A program made the position numbers and the translations under genes. 64,000 nucleotides of DNA from an uncultured bacterium. Its GTDB lineage: Bacteria; Bacteroidota; Bacteroidia; Bacteroidales; Bacteroidaceae. Numbering within the stretch: the first letter of the stretch is position 1; each line of letters starts with the position of its first letter. The notes below the pieces were generated by a model. The model was not told where the DNA came from and made no database searches. It saw only the letters and a list, made by a program, of their open reading frames with translations. Of the stretch, positions 34,953-43,120 are shown piece after piece. The DNA lies in NCBI GenBank assembly GCA_905215555.1, contig CAJMQU010000004.1:1-64000 (forward strand), in the 5' to 3' direction.

Positions 34953-36215
34953 ATGAAACCGGAAAATAGGATGACGAAACAAGAAGAGGCTTATTTAAAC
35001 AACCACCCCCTCTTTTCCGTTATTATTAATAAAACGGGTAAATATATGACGACTTTAGGTGGATGGATGAACAAAATCCTTATCGGTTGGGGGGTGGACC
35101 CTAAATTTGCGAATACATTTGATGAAACTATTATTGCCGTATTGGTGATAGCAATGGCCATAGGGTTGGACTATCTCTGCCAGGCAATATTTGTGGGTGG
35201 CATGAAGCACTATACCAAGCGCTCGCCTCATCGCTGGAACACTTTGCTGATGAAGCGGAAAGTTGTGCCCCATCTGATACACACATTGCCGGGTATTCTG
35301 ATTTATTTTTTGCTGCCTTACACTTTTGTGCATGGGGTGGAGTTGCTGGAACTGGCACAAAAGGTTTGTGCGGTATATATAGTAGCGGCGTTGGCTTTCG
35401 CCATGAATGGACTGTTGCTTGTGTTCCTGGATTTCCAGAATCAGAAAGACACCAGCAAAAATCATCCGATGAAAGGATTTATCCAAGTGTTGCAGGTGCT
35501 GGTTTTCTTTGTGGCAGCCATCATTGCTGTCTCTATTCTTATTGATAAGTCACCTGCTACACTCTTTGCCGGATTGGGTGCTTCGGCGGCGGTGCTGATG
35601 TTGGTCTTCAAAGACAGTATTTTGGGATTTGTGGCAGGAATACAGCTTTCGGCCAATGAAATGTTGCGTATCGGCGACTGGATTGCTTTGCCCAACGGAG
35701 GTGCCAATGGTATCGTCAAAGAGATTACCCTCAATACGGTGAAGATACAGAACTGGGATAATACGATTTCTACCATTCCGCCTTATACGTTGGTGAACGG
35801 CTCTTTCCAGAACTGGCGTGGGATGCAGGAGAGTGGTGGCCGTAGGGTGAATAAGAATATCTATCTGGACATGACGACATTGAAGTTCTGCACGCCTGAA
35901 ATGATCGATACTATTCGTAAAGAGGTTCCCCTGATGGCGGATTATCAGCCGGCAGAGGGTGAGGTGCCTACCAATGCACAACTGTACCGCATCTACATCG
36001 AACGTTATCTTTGCAGTCTTCCCGTTGTCAATCAAGACCTGGATTTGATTATCAGCCAGAAGGAAATGACGACTTATGGTGTACCTATCCAAGTATATTT
36101 CTTCTCCCGGAATAAGGTCTGGAAGGAGTATGAACGCATTCAGTCCGATATCTTCGATCACCTGTTGGTGATGGTGCAGAAATTCGACTTGAAGCTCTAT
36201 CAATATTCTGATTAA
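34953..36215 (+). CDS. MscS family mechanosensitive channel (YbdG-like)
   Basis: A 420-residue inner-membrane channel that opens under membrane tension. About five helices precede the MscS pore region (ASAAVLMLVFKDSILGFVAG), followed by the beta domain RIGDWIALPNGGANGIVKEI and NWDNTISTIPPYTLVNGSFQ. The latter part and the C-terminal VWKEYERIQSDIFDHLL resemble the E. coli YbdG (MscM) branch. The start codon is uncertain: ATGs at 34953 and 34971 and an earlier TTG-type start at 34929 are all in frame. Its stop shares TTAA with the stop of the convergent next gene. Confidence 0.9.
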   Translation: MKPENRMTKQEEAYLNNHPLFSVIINKTGKYMTTLGGWMNKILIGWGVDPKFANTFDETIIAVLVIAMAIGLDYLCQAIFVGGMKHYTKRSPHRWNTLLMKRKVVPHLIHTLPGILIYFLLPYTFVHGVELLELAQKVCAVYIVAALAFAMNGLLLVFLDFQNQKDTSKNHPMKGFIQVLQVLVFFVAAIIAVSILIDKSPATLFAGLGASAAVLMLVFKDSILGFVAGIQLSANEMLRIGDWIALPNGGANGIVKEITLNTVKIQNWDNTISTIPPYTLVNGSFQNWRGMQESGGRRVNKNIYLDMTTLKFCTPEMIDTIRKEVPLMADYQPAEGEVPTNAQLYRIYIERYLCSLPVVNQDLDLIISQKEMTTYGVPIQVYFFSRNKVWKEYERIQSDIFDHLLVMVQKFDLKLYQYSD

Positions 36216-37273
36216 TAGATGAGACGGAACTCTGCCCACACGGGAAGATGGTCGCTGTAACCGGCTTGATATTTCATTCCGTAGAAAGTCCGGAAAGGCT
36301 GCTTTCCACCGTATTTCTTATCTTCTGTCAACAGGAAAGGCAGGCAGAAGATGCCGGCTTTGTCTTCATTGGTGTAAAGACCGGCGGCAGGTTGGAGCAG
36401 TGTGCCGGATACGATGATGTGGTCCAGCAACCCCCATTCTCCCTGATATTTGTAGCTGCCGAAATGCTTTCGCGTGGCGGATTTGCGGGCGAGTAAATGG
36501 TAAAGGCTTTGCGGTTGCAGGGTGTTTATATCCTGAGGCGGTGCTTTTGCTGCCATTACTTCTCTGACGGACTTGTTGTCAGGATAATCATTGAAATCTC
36601 CCATAATGAGGATTTGGGGATGATGGCGGTGGAGACAGATGCTGTCGGCTGTGCTTTTCAGTTGTCGGGCAACAAGGAGGCGGTAAGATTCGCTCTCTTT
36701 GGCTCCACCGGAACGGGACGGGAGATGGGTCACTAAAATATCTAAAGTATCTTTGTTAAGCAGTAAGCCGGTAACATGAAGTATGTCTCGCGTGGGACGG
36801 AACCCCTTTTGCTTCGAGGTGTTCAGGATAGGAATATTTTGGTGGGCAAGCAATTTGAACATATCCCTCTGATAGAGCAGGGCTACATCAATGCCCCGCT
36901 GGTCGGGTGAGTTTGTCATAACGTAGCGATATCCGGCTTCCCGCAGGGCGGAACGTTGTGTCAGGTCGCGCAGCACACTGTCATTTTCTACTTCGCAAAG
37001 GGCGACGAGTGCGGGAGGTGTCCAGCCGCCTACGGCTGTGATGACTCGGGCAATGGCATCCAGTTTCTTCTTGTATTTGGTATAATTCCAATGGCGGATG
37101 CCGTCGGGAAGAAATTCATAATCATTCTTTAGCGTATCGTGCCGGCAATCAAACAAATTCTCAACGTTGTAGCTGACCACGCGGAAGGAGAGGGTGTCTT
37201 TCTCCGTTTGTCCGTGAAGGCGGAGGAAAGGGAGGCACAGAGAAAGAAAGATGGTGCATTGTTTTATGTTCAT
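36212..37273 (-). CDS. Secreted endonuclease/exonuclease/phosphatase family protein
   Basis: A 353-residue exported protein with signal peptide MNIKQCTIFLSLCLPFLRLHG. The EEP (DNase I-like) fold is clear from SYNVENLFDC near residue 34, CEVEND (metal Glu), LVTHLPSRSGG, GDFNDYPD and the terminal SDHLPVWAEF with catalytic Asp-His. Family substrates range from nucleic acids to phospholipids and sugar phosphates, so the substrate is open. Its stop codon overlaps the mechanosensitive channel's stop on the other strand. Confidence 0.9.
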   Translation of the reverse strand: MNIKQCTIFLSLCLPFLRLHGQTEKDTLSFRVVSYNVENLFDCRHDTLKNDYEFLPDGIRHWNYTKYKKKLDAIARVITAVGGWTPPALVALCEVENDSVLRDLTQRSALREAGYRYVMTNSPDQRGIDVALLYQRDMFKLLAHQNIPILNTSKQKGFRPTRDILHVTGLLLNKDTLDILVTHLPSRSGGAKESESYRLLVARQLKSTADSICLHRHHPQILIMGDFNDYPDNKSVREVMAAKAPPQDINTLQPQSLYHLLARKSATRKHFGSYKYQGEWGLLDHIIVSGTLLQPAAGLYTNEDKAGIFCLPFLLTEDKKYGGKQPFRTFYGMKYQAGYSDHLPVWAEFRLIY

Positions 37274-37300
37274 TGATTGAGATTGGCTTTAACCTGATTA

Positions 37301-38731
37301 TTAATGCGAATCAGTATTGGTTTTCTCATAGCATCCGGCATCCGGTGCCCCATCCTGCAGGCGGGATTTCCCGTTCCTGTCCGTCGGATATGCATTGGCA
37401 TCCTCTTTCCTTCCTAAATTGATGGCCTTTGATTTCTCATCAAGCTTGAAACTGTATTCCTGAGTCCGGCTGTCCATCAGAAGGAAGTTGTCATCTTTCT
37501 CCCAAATGACATTGACAATTCTGTCATTCTCCTCTTTTACTGAATTGATGAGGCTGTGTGAAAAGTAGTAGTTGAAAGCTATGTTTTTATTCTTGGAGCG
37601 TCCCCCATTGACTTCGTCCGTGCCCGAACCTGTAATGATGCAATTGCGGAAGAAAGCGGAAGAAAGCGGATAAGCGATATCATCCTGTTCGTTCCGAACC
37701 TGTAATGCCGCCCCTTTCCGTACATTCCAACTGAAATAATTCGCCAGTGTGCAATGAGTGAATGTATAATCTCCGCCCAACAGGCTGACACAGTTCTCAC
37801 CGGCATTGCTGATTTCACAGTTTCCTATAACAGCTTGGCAGGAAATCAATTCCAGTCCGTTTCCTGATACTTGCCGGATAATGGAAGACTCCAGGGTCAG
37901 CTTTCTGCGGTCTACCTCCGAAGAATCGCAGCAGATGCCGAAACTTCCTCCGTGAATATCGGCATAAACCAGATGATTGTCATAGCTGGTCTTGTAGAAA
38001 CGTATGCCTCCCCACTGTCCCGGCAGGCGATCATAAGGCAGATAAGGGAACAACCGGTCTGTGCGGTCTCCTCTGAAAACAACCGGTGCGGAAAGGGTGC
38101 CTTCTGCCGACAGACGGCCATGTACCTGCATTCCCGCTTTTCCGTGGAAATACAAGCGGGTGCCCGCTGCAAGCATCAGGTGCGCATCCGGGGCAACACT
38201 GATACTGTCATAAATCAGTATCGGGCGTTCGGACGTTATCAGTGTATCTTTCTCGATCACTCTACCCCGGAAAGTAAAGGCATCCTGTGCATAAGCCCGT
38301 AGCTTGACTTCTTGCCGGATGCCATTCAGTTGAAAGAGGATAGAGTCTTTTATCAACCTGATGTTGGCATTGTCCCGCTGAGGCAGAGTTGCTTCTACAA
38401 AAATGTAGAGGCTGTCTTCTCCTGCAATTTCTATGTCTGAGAATTGCTCCCCCTTGATACCGTCTACATTGATACGGAAACCGGATTCTCCGGCATCGGC
38501 AAGAATGATGGAAGATATCAGCAATGCTTTCTTATGTGGATTGTATACTTTCAGTTGGCGGGTGGAAGTGGGAATACCGGTGAGTACGGTGTCCATATGC
38601 AGCGTGTCTTGTGAGAACCAAAGTGTGTGCTTCGGGTCGGACGAATAATCATCCATATTGTCGCAGGCGGCAAAGGACAACAGGAAAAGTACCGGGAATA
38701 TATATATAAGGTATAGTGCTTTCGATTTCAT
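37301..38731 (-). CDS. Beta-helix lipoprotein of unknown function
   Basis: A 476-residue lipoprotein from MKSKALYLIYIFPVLFLLSF with Cys23 in FAACDNMDD. The first part (about 35-150) has Ig-like strands (RQLKVYNPHKKALLISSIIL). The second part (about 160-430) reads as right-handed parallel beta-helix rungs, for example TLESSIIRQVSGNGLELISC and VIGNCEISNAGENCVSLLGG. It is conserved-looking in Bacteroides, but I cannot name a function. It is transcribed toward the EEP gene 27 bases away, and the two may form one unit. Confidence 0.75.
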   Translation of the reverse strand: MKSKALYLIYIFPVLFLLSFAACDNMDDYSSDPKHTLWFSQDTLHMDTVLTGIPTSTRQLKVYNPHKKALLISSIILADAGESGFRINVDGIKGEQFSDIEIAGEDSLYIFVEATLPQRDNANIRLIKDSILFQLNGIRQEVKLRAYAQDAFTFRGRVIEKDTLITSERPILIYDSISVAPDAHLMLAAGTRLYFHGKAGMQVHGRLSAEGTLSAPVVFRGDRTDRLFPYLPYDRLPGQWGGIRFYKTSYDNHLVYADIHGGSFGICCDSSEVDRRKLTLESSIIRQVSGNGLELISCQAVIGNCEISNAGENCVSLLGGDYTFTHCTLANYFSWNVRKGAALQVRNEQDDIAYPLSSAFFRNCIITGSGTDEVNGGRSKNKNIAFNYYFSHSLINSVKEENDRIVNVIWEKDDNFLLMDSRTQEYSFKLDEKSKAINLGRKEDANAYPTDRNGKSRLQDGAPDAGCYEKTNTDSH

Positions 38732-38863
38732 ACCGTACATTCTGTAGGTTTTACTAAATAACGGTGTTTCTGTCGCTTTATTATGTCTGTCGCTTTTATC
38801 TTACTACCTTGATGAGACGATGGTACATTGAAGGGAGCTACATCACTATAGTATATCATGCAT

Positions 38864-38920
38864 AAGATGGTATCTTGTGTAACGAAAGATGGCATCTTGC
38901 GTAACACAAGATGCCATCTT
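38864..38920. repeat. Three 22-base tandem palindromic units
   Basis: Units begin at 38864, 38886 and 38908, each opening with the 13-base palindrome AAGATGGTATCTT or its variants AAGATGGCATCTT and AAGATGCCATCTT, spaced by GTGTAACGA/GCGTAACAC-type linkers. The second and third also form a perfect 14-base stem (38886-38899 with 38907-38920) around a seven-base loop. They lie between pepD's stop and the start of the beta-helix lipoprotein gene. No T-run follows on either strand, so operator sites are at least as likely as a terminator. Confidence 0.75.
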
Positions 38921-38969
38921 ATACATACTCCCCTTTAACCATCCGTATGAGCGGAATAAGGGATGTGAG

Positions 38970-40430
38970 TTATTTCTTTATAGGAACATTAGCCAGGATA
39001 TCCAGTAGGTGTTTCCAGAACTTATCTACTGTAGGAATCAGCATCCGTTCATCGGGAGAATGCACACCCTGCAAGGTCGGACCGAAAGAAATCATATCCA
39101 GCGAAGGATATTTGTCGAGGAACAGACCGCATTCCAGTCCGGCATGGATCGCTTTTACTTTGGCGTCTACACCGAACAGGCGCTTGTAAGATTCAACTGC
39201 GATTTCCAGTATCTCAGAGTGCGGATTAGGTTTCCAGCCCGGATAACCGTCACCGAATGTAACTTTAGCCCCGCCCATATCGAACACAGTGCGTACCATG
39301 TTGGCAATGTCCTGCTTGGAGGAAGTGGTAGAACTGCGCTGGCTGGTTTCGATGCGGATAATGTTGCCCGGCTTCATCTTGACAGATGCAAGGTTGGTAG
39401 AAGTTTCCACCAGTCCCGCAATATCCTGACTCATGGCATAAACTCCGTGCGGACAAGCGTAGAGGCTTTGTAACAAACGTTTCGTCGTATCCTTGTCGAT
39501 GGCTTTTGCCCGGGCGTTTTCCGATTCTAATATGAGTTGCATATCCGGGTCTACAACGGTATACTCGGCCTGCACTTCGGCGGCGAATATGTTTAAATCG
39601 GCACGCAGGTCATGCTTTTTGTCTTCCGGTATGGCGATAATGGCATGTGCCTCGCGTGCAATGGCGTTGCGCAAGTTGCCGCCGTCTATTTCGCAAAGGT
39701 ACATATCGTACTTTTGGAAAGTCTGGCTCAGGAAGCGGTTCAGTATCTTGTTGGCATTGCCGCGTTGCAGATGGATGTCTCCACCGGAATGTCCGCCTTT
39801 CAATCCTTTCACCTGTACCTTACAGAAGAAATATCCGGCAGGTACGTCCACCTCTTTATATGTAAACTCTGCAACGGAGTCAACACCGCCTGCACAGCCG
39901 ATGAAGAGTTCACCTTCATCTTCCGAGTCAAGGTTCAGCAGGATGTCACCGTTCATGAAACCTTCTTTCAGGGCAAAAGCACCCGTCAGGCCGGTTTCTT
40001 CGTCTACAGTGAACAGACACTCCAAAGGTCCGTGCTGGATAGTGTCGTCAGTGAGGATAGCCAGTTCCGTGGCTACGCCGATGCCGTTGTCGGCTCCCAG
40101 TGTGGTACCTTTGGCTTTCAGCCATTCACCTTCGATCACGGTTTCTATCGGGTCGGTGAGGAAGTCGTGCTGCACATCGTTGTTCTTCTCACACACCATG
40201 TCGATGTGCGATTGCAGTACAACGGTCTTCCGTTTCTCCATGCCCGGTGTGGCAGGTTTCTTTATCAGCACATTGCCGGCTTCGTCGACTAATGTTTCCA
40301 GACCATGTTTCTCACCGAATGCTTTCAGATAAGCAATCATTTTCTCTTCCTTCTTTGAAGGACGTGGCACTTGGCAGATTTCATCAAAGTAGTGAAATAC
40401 TCCTGCCGGTTTCAGTTCATTCTTTTCCAT
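38970..40430 (-). CDS. pepD: Aminoacyl-histidine dipeptidase (PepD, M20 family)
   Basis: A 486-residue cytosolic metallopeptidase that hydrolyses Xaa-His dipeptides such as carnosine and other dipeptides. Length matches E. coli PepD (485). Metal ligands are seen in VLQSHIDMVCEKN (His/Asp), TTLGADNGIGVA (bridging Asp) and TVDEETGLTGAF (catalytic and metal Glu), with GGHSGGDIHLQRGNA in the dimerisation lid and IHAGLECG near the end. It is transcribed alone. Confidence 0.96.
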   Translation of the reverse strand: MEKNELKPAGVFHYFDEICQVPRPSKKEEKMIAYLKAFGEKHGLETLVDEAGNVLIKKPATPGMEKRKTVVLQSHIDMVCEKNNDVQHDFLTDPIETVIEGEWLKAKGTTLGADNGIGVATELAILTDDTIQHGPLECLFTVDEETGLTGAFALKEGFMNGDILLNLDSEDEGELFIGCAGGVDSVAEFTYKEVDVPAGYFFCKVQVKGLKGGHSGGDIHLQRGNANKILNRFLSQTFQKYDMYLCEIDGGNLRNAIAREAHAIIAIPEDKKHDLRADLNIFAAEVQAEYTVVDPDMQLILESENARAKAIDKDTTKRLLQSLYACPHGVYAMSQDIAGLVETSTNLASVKMKPGNIIRIETSQRSSTTSSKQDIANMVRTVFDMGGAKVTFGDGYPGWKPNPHSEILEIAVESYKRLFGVDAKVKAIHAGLECGLFLDKYPSLDMISFGPTLQGVHSPDERMLIPTVDKFWKHLLDILANVPIKK

Positions 40431-40555
40431 ATCAATAAGTTTATGAATGTTCGTTTTTAACCTCTCACTGCTAAATATGGTTAAATAGATTGCCTATTTT
40501 ATCACCACTTCTCTTTTTTTATGGTAAAAAAAGCGGGTTAGTCCATACAAAGCCC

Positions 40556-40563
40556 TATATTTG
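40556..40563 (+). promoter_or_regulatory. -7 promoter element (TATATTTG)
   Basis: Exact TAnnTTTG match 53 bases before the ATG at 40616. It would drive the small membrane protein and the OmpH-like gene. Confidence 0.6.
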
Positions 40564-40615
40564 CACCCACAAAAATAGAATTTAGTTTATTTTTGTTGTT
40601 ACAAAATTAGTAGAA

Positions 40616-40849
40616 ATGCTCGATACAGTATTGATAAGTTTGTTAATAGTTGCTATTTGTGTTGCATTATTAGGTCTGAAGGTCTTTTTTGTGAAAGGCG
40701 GGAAGTTCCCCAACGGACATGTCAGCGGTAATAAGGCAATGCGGGAGAGAGGTATCGGGTGCGCCCAGTCACAAGACCGGGAAGCCCAAAAGAAACCCCG
40801 TTTTTCTATAGACGAACTTGAAAAGGCCTTAAACGATAGTATGAATTAA
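40616..40849 (+). CDS. Small single-pass membrane protein
   Basis: A 77-residue protein with one N-terminal membrane helix (about 3-25, VLISLLIVAICVALLGLKVF). A soluble tail follows with GGKFPNGHVSGNKAMRERGI and a helical end. The HVSGNKAMRERGIGCAQSQD segment looks conserved in Bacteroidales, but no function is known. It is co-transcribed with the OmpH-like lipoprotein 30 bases downstream. Confidence 0.75.
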   Translation: MLDTVLISLLIVAICVALLGLKVFFVKGGKFPNGHVSGNKAMRERGIGCAQSQDREAQKKPRFSIDELEKALNDSMN

Positions 40850-40878
40850 TAATTTAAAAACTATATTTTTTACAAGTT

Positions 40879-41484
40879 ATGAAGAGATTGAACTACCTCA
40901 TGAACGGTTTGGCTGCTCTTGCACTTATCGTTTTATTTTCTCAATGTACAGGTAAAGCTGATAATCAAACGGCAACTACGTCAGGACAAGCCTCTGGTGA
41001 ACTTTCCGGAATGAAGCTTGCTTATGTTGAAATTGATACGCTTCTGTCACAATATAATTTTTGCGTGGATTTGAATGAAGCTATGGTAAAGAAGAGTGAG
41101 AATGTTCGCTTGACGATTAACCAGAAAGCTCGTGAATTGGACAAGCAGAAACAAGATTTCCAGACGAAAGTGCAGAACAATGCTTATCTGTCTCAGGAAA
41201 GAGCACAGCAGGAATACAACCGTATCGCTAAGTTGGAACAAGACTTGCAGGCTTTGAGCAATAAATTGCAGTCGGAGTTGATGAGTGAGAACGAAAAGAA
41301 CAGTTTGCTGTTGCGTGATTCTATCAATGCTTTCCTGAAAGAATATAATAAGACGAAAGGATACAGTATGATTATCAGTAATACCGGTTTCGACAACCTG
41401 TTGTATGCTGACAGCATCTATAACATCACGAAAGAAATCGTAGAAGGATTGAATGCAAGATATTCTTCTCCGGCAAAGAAATAA
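40879..41484 (+). CDS. OmpH/Skp family periplasmic chaperone, lipoprotein
   Basis: A 201-residue lipoprotein (Cys23 in LFSQCTGK). The OmpH/Skp domain spans about 48-190. It starts with KLAYVEIDTLLSQYNF, followed by two long charged helices forming the coiled-coil tentacle, and ends with the strand GYSMIISNTGFDNLLYAD. Skp-like proteins shield unfolded outer-membrane proteins in the periplasm; the lipid anchor is an addition seen in Bacteroidetes members. A strong terminator follows. Confidence 0.92.
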   Translation: MKRLNYLMNGLAALALIVLFSQCTGKADNQTATTSGQASGELSGMKLAYVEIDTLLSQYNFCVDLNEAMVKKSENVRLTINQKARELDKQKQDFQTKVQNNAYLSQERAQQEYNRIAKLEQDLQALSNKLQSELMSENEKNSLLLRDSINAFLKEYNKTKGYSMIISNTGFDNLLYADSIYNITKEIVEGLNARYSSPAKK

Positions 41485-41506
41485 ATTAGTTTCTATTTGA
41501 ATAAGG

Positions 41507-41559
41507 GTCGTCCCCTTGCAGAGTGATTTCAATCGCAATGCAAGGGGACGACTTTTTTT
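41507..41559 (+). terminator. Strong Rho-independent terminator
   Basis: Perfect 14-base inverted repeat, GTCGTCCCCTTGCA (41507-41520) with its complement at 41539-41552, followed by seven T (41553-41559). It ends the OmpH-like operon. Confidence 0.9.
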
Positions 41560-41658
41560 CTGGTATCTGAGTTTATAAAAGCGTTCCAATCTTTTGAATT
41601 ATCTTCTCAAACTGCCTCCGGAGGGAAGCAACCTGTTTTTGTTCCTGTTTTAATCATC

Positions 41659-41666
41659 TATATTTG
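41659..41666 (+). promoter_or_regulatory. -7 promoter element (TATATTTG) of glycan locus unit 1
   Basis: Exact TAnnTTTG match 38 bases before the ATG at 41704. The longest-frame ATG at 41671 lies only four bases after it and would not be translated from this promoter. Confidence 0.6.
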
Positions 41667-41703
41667 CCTTATGATTTTTTTTAATTCTAATCAGAAAAAC
41701 ATA

Positions 41704-43098
41704 ATGAAAAAGCTTTGTATTCTCTTATTCTTATCTATCTCTCTCTTGGCCTCTGCCGTGGAGTATACCTTTTCACCGAAAGATATACTGGCTATGAAGC
41801 AGTTGTTAGGCGGTGGGACTCTGCAACCGGGGGATGTTGTAGTTCTGAAAGATGGAACGTATGATAATCTGGAAGAAGTACATTTTACAGGTAAAGGCAT
41901 TTCCGGTAAGCCGATAATCTGTCGGGCTGAAAATCCTGGTAAAGCTGTTATTTCCGGAAAACTGAATTTAAGGATATACGGGGAGCATTTGCAACTGAAA
42001 GATTTGCTTTTCTACAAGGCATGGGCGATCGGACATGATATGATTGAATTCCAAAAAGAGAAGGGAATATATGCATCCTATTGTAGGATGACCGGCTGCG
42101 TCATTGATGAGTGCAATAATCCGGCAAAGGGTACACGGCCTAATGAGGGAGACGAGTATTGGGTCGGATTGCGGGGTACGAATAATCGGATAGATCATTG
42201 CTATTTTGCTAACAAGCGTGTAGGCGGCCTGGTTCTGCAAGTCTGGTTAAGTGCCGATAATCACTTGAACAATCATTTGATAGACCATAATTTCTTTGGC
42301 GAACGTAGGCCTTACGGAGGTAATGGAGCGGAGATTATTCGTATCGGGCATTCCTGGTCATCTCAGTGGGAATCACGGACTATTGTTGAGAATAACGTGT
42401 TTTTTAGGTGCAGCGGTGAAAATGAAATAATCTCTGTAAAATCCTGTCACAATGTATTGCGTAGAAACCTGTTTTATGAATCTGCCGGAGGACTGGTTTG
42501 TCGTCACGGGCACTATAATGTTATAGAATCGAATACTTTTATCGGACATGGTCTTCGTGGAACAGCGGGGATCCGTATCATTAACCAGGGGCATACGGTT
42601 TATGACAATTACATTAAAGATGTGAAATCGTTCGGTTTGCTGGTGCGTGTGGGAGTCTATGAACGTCCTACTGCAGAAACGAATGTAAAGGAGGAACCGT
42701 TGACCTCTTATCATAGGGTAGAGAATGTTGATATAGCTTATAATACATTTCTGAACAGTTCGTTGGAGTTGGGTTCGGGGCGTGGGGAAAAGATGCCTCG
42801 TAATGTACGCTTCGCTCATAATTTGTTTGCAGGCCAAACTCCTGAACTGAAGATTGTGAGAGCGGACGAAGTGCTTCCCGGTTTTTGCTTTTTGGATAAT
42901 CAATGGGCGTTTCCGGATATCACTTCTCTTTCGAGGGTGCCTTATGAACAGTTAAGGAGCGGATTTGAAGCTGTTGATATCCCTGTTGGGCTGGAACAAA
43001 AAGAAAAGGAACGGATAGACGCCTGTATCTTTGTTGTCGGTCCTGACTGGTATGAGGCGATGAAAGAGAATGTGAGTTATATAGATATGCATCGATAA
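41704..43098 (+). CDS. PL6 family polysaccharide lyase
   Basis: A 464-residue secreted parallel beta-helix lyase of family PL6, whose known members are alginate lyases and chondroitinase B (dermatan sulfate). The signal peptide is MKKLCILLFLSISLLASAV. Catalytic positions match chondroitinase B: Lys246 as base in GENEIISVKSCHN and Arg267 in GGLVCRHGHYN, with calcium-type acids Glu239/Glu241 in between. Which uronate polymer it cuts cannot be told; the neighbours include GH28 and several alpha-galactosidases. It is the first gene of the locus. Confidence 0.88.
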   Translation: MKKLCILLFLSISLLASAVEYTFSPKDILAMKQLLGGGTLQPGDVVVLKDGTYDNLEEVHFTGKGISGKPIICRAENPGKAVISGKLNLRIYGEHLQLKDLLFYKAWAIGHDMIEFQKEKGIYASYCRMTGCVIDECNNPAKGTRPNEGDEYWVGLRGTNNRIDHCYFANKRVGGLVLQVWLSADNHLNNHLIDHNFFGERRPYGGNGAEIIRIGHSWSSQWESRTIVENNVFFRCSGENEIISVKSCHNVLRRNLFYESAGGLVCRHGHYNVIESNTFIGHGLRGTAGIRIINQGHTVYDNYIKDVKSFGLLVRVGVYERPTAETNVKEEPLTSYHRVENVDIAYNTFLNSSLELGSGRGEKMPRNVRFAHNLFAGQTPELKIVRADEVLPGFCFLDNQWAFPDITSLSRVPYEQLRSGFEAVDIPVGLEQKEKERIDACIFVVGPDWYEAMKENVSYIDMHR

Positions 43099-43120
43099 TT
43101 CAATAGATATACAATCAGAT

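Noticed and set aside
38864..38920. CRISPR-like array
   Set aside because: The 22-base units are directly adjacent with no unique spacers of about 30 bases and no cas genes nearby.
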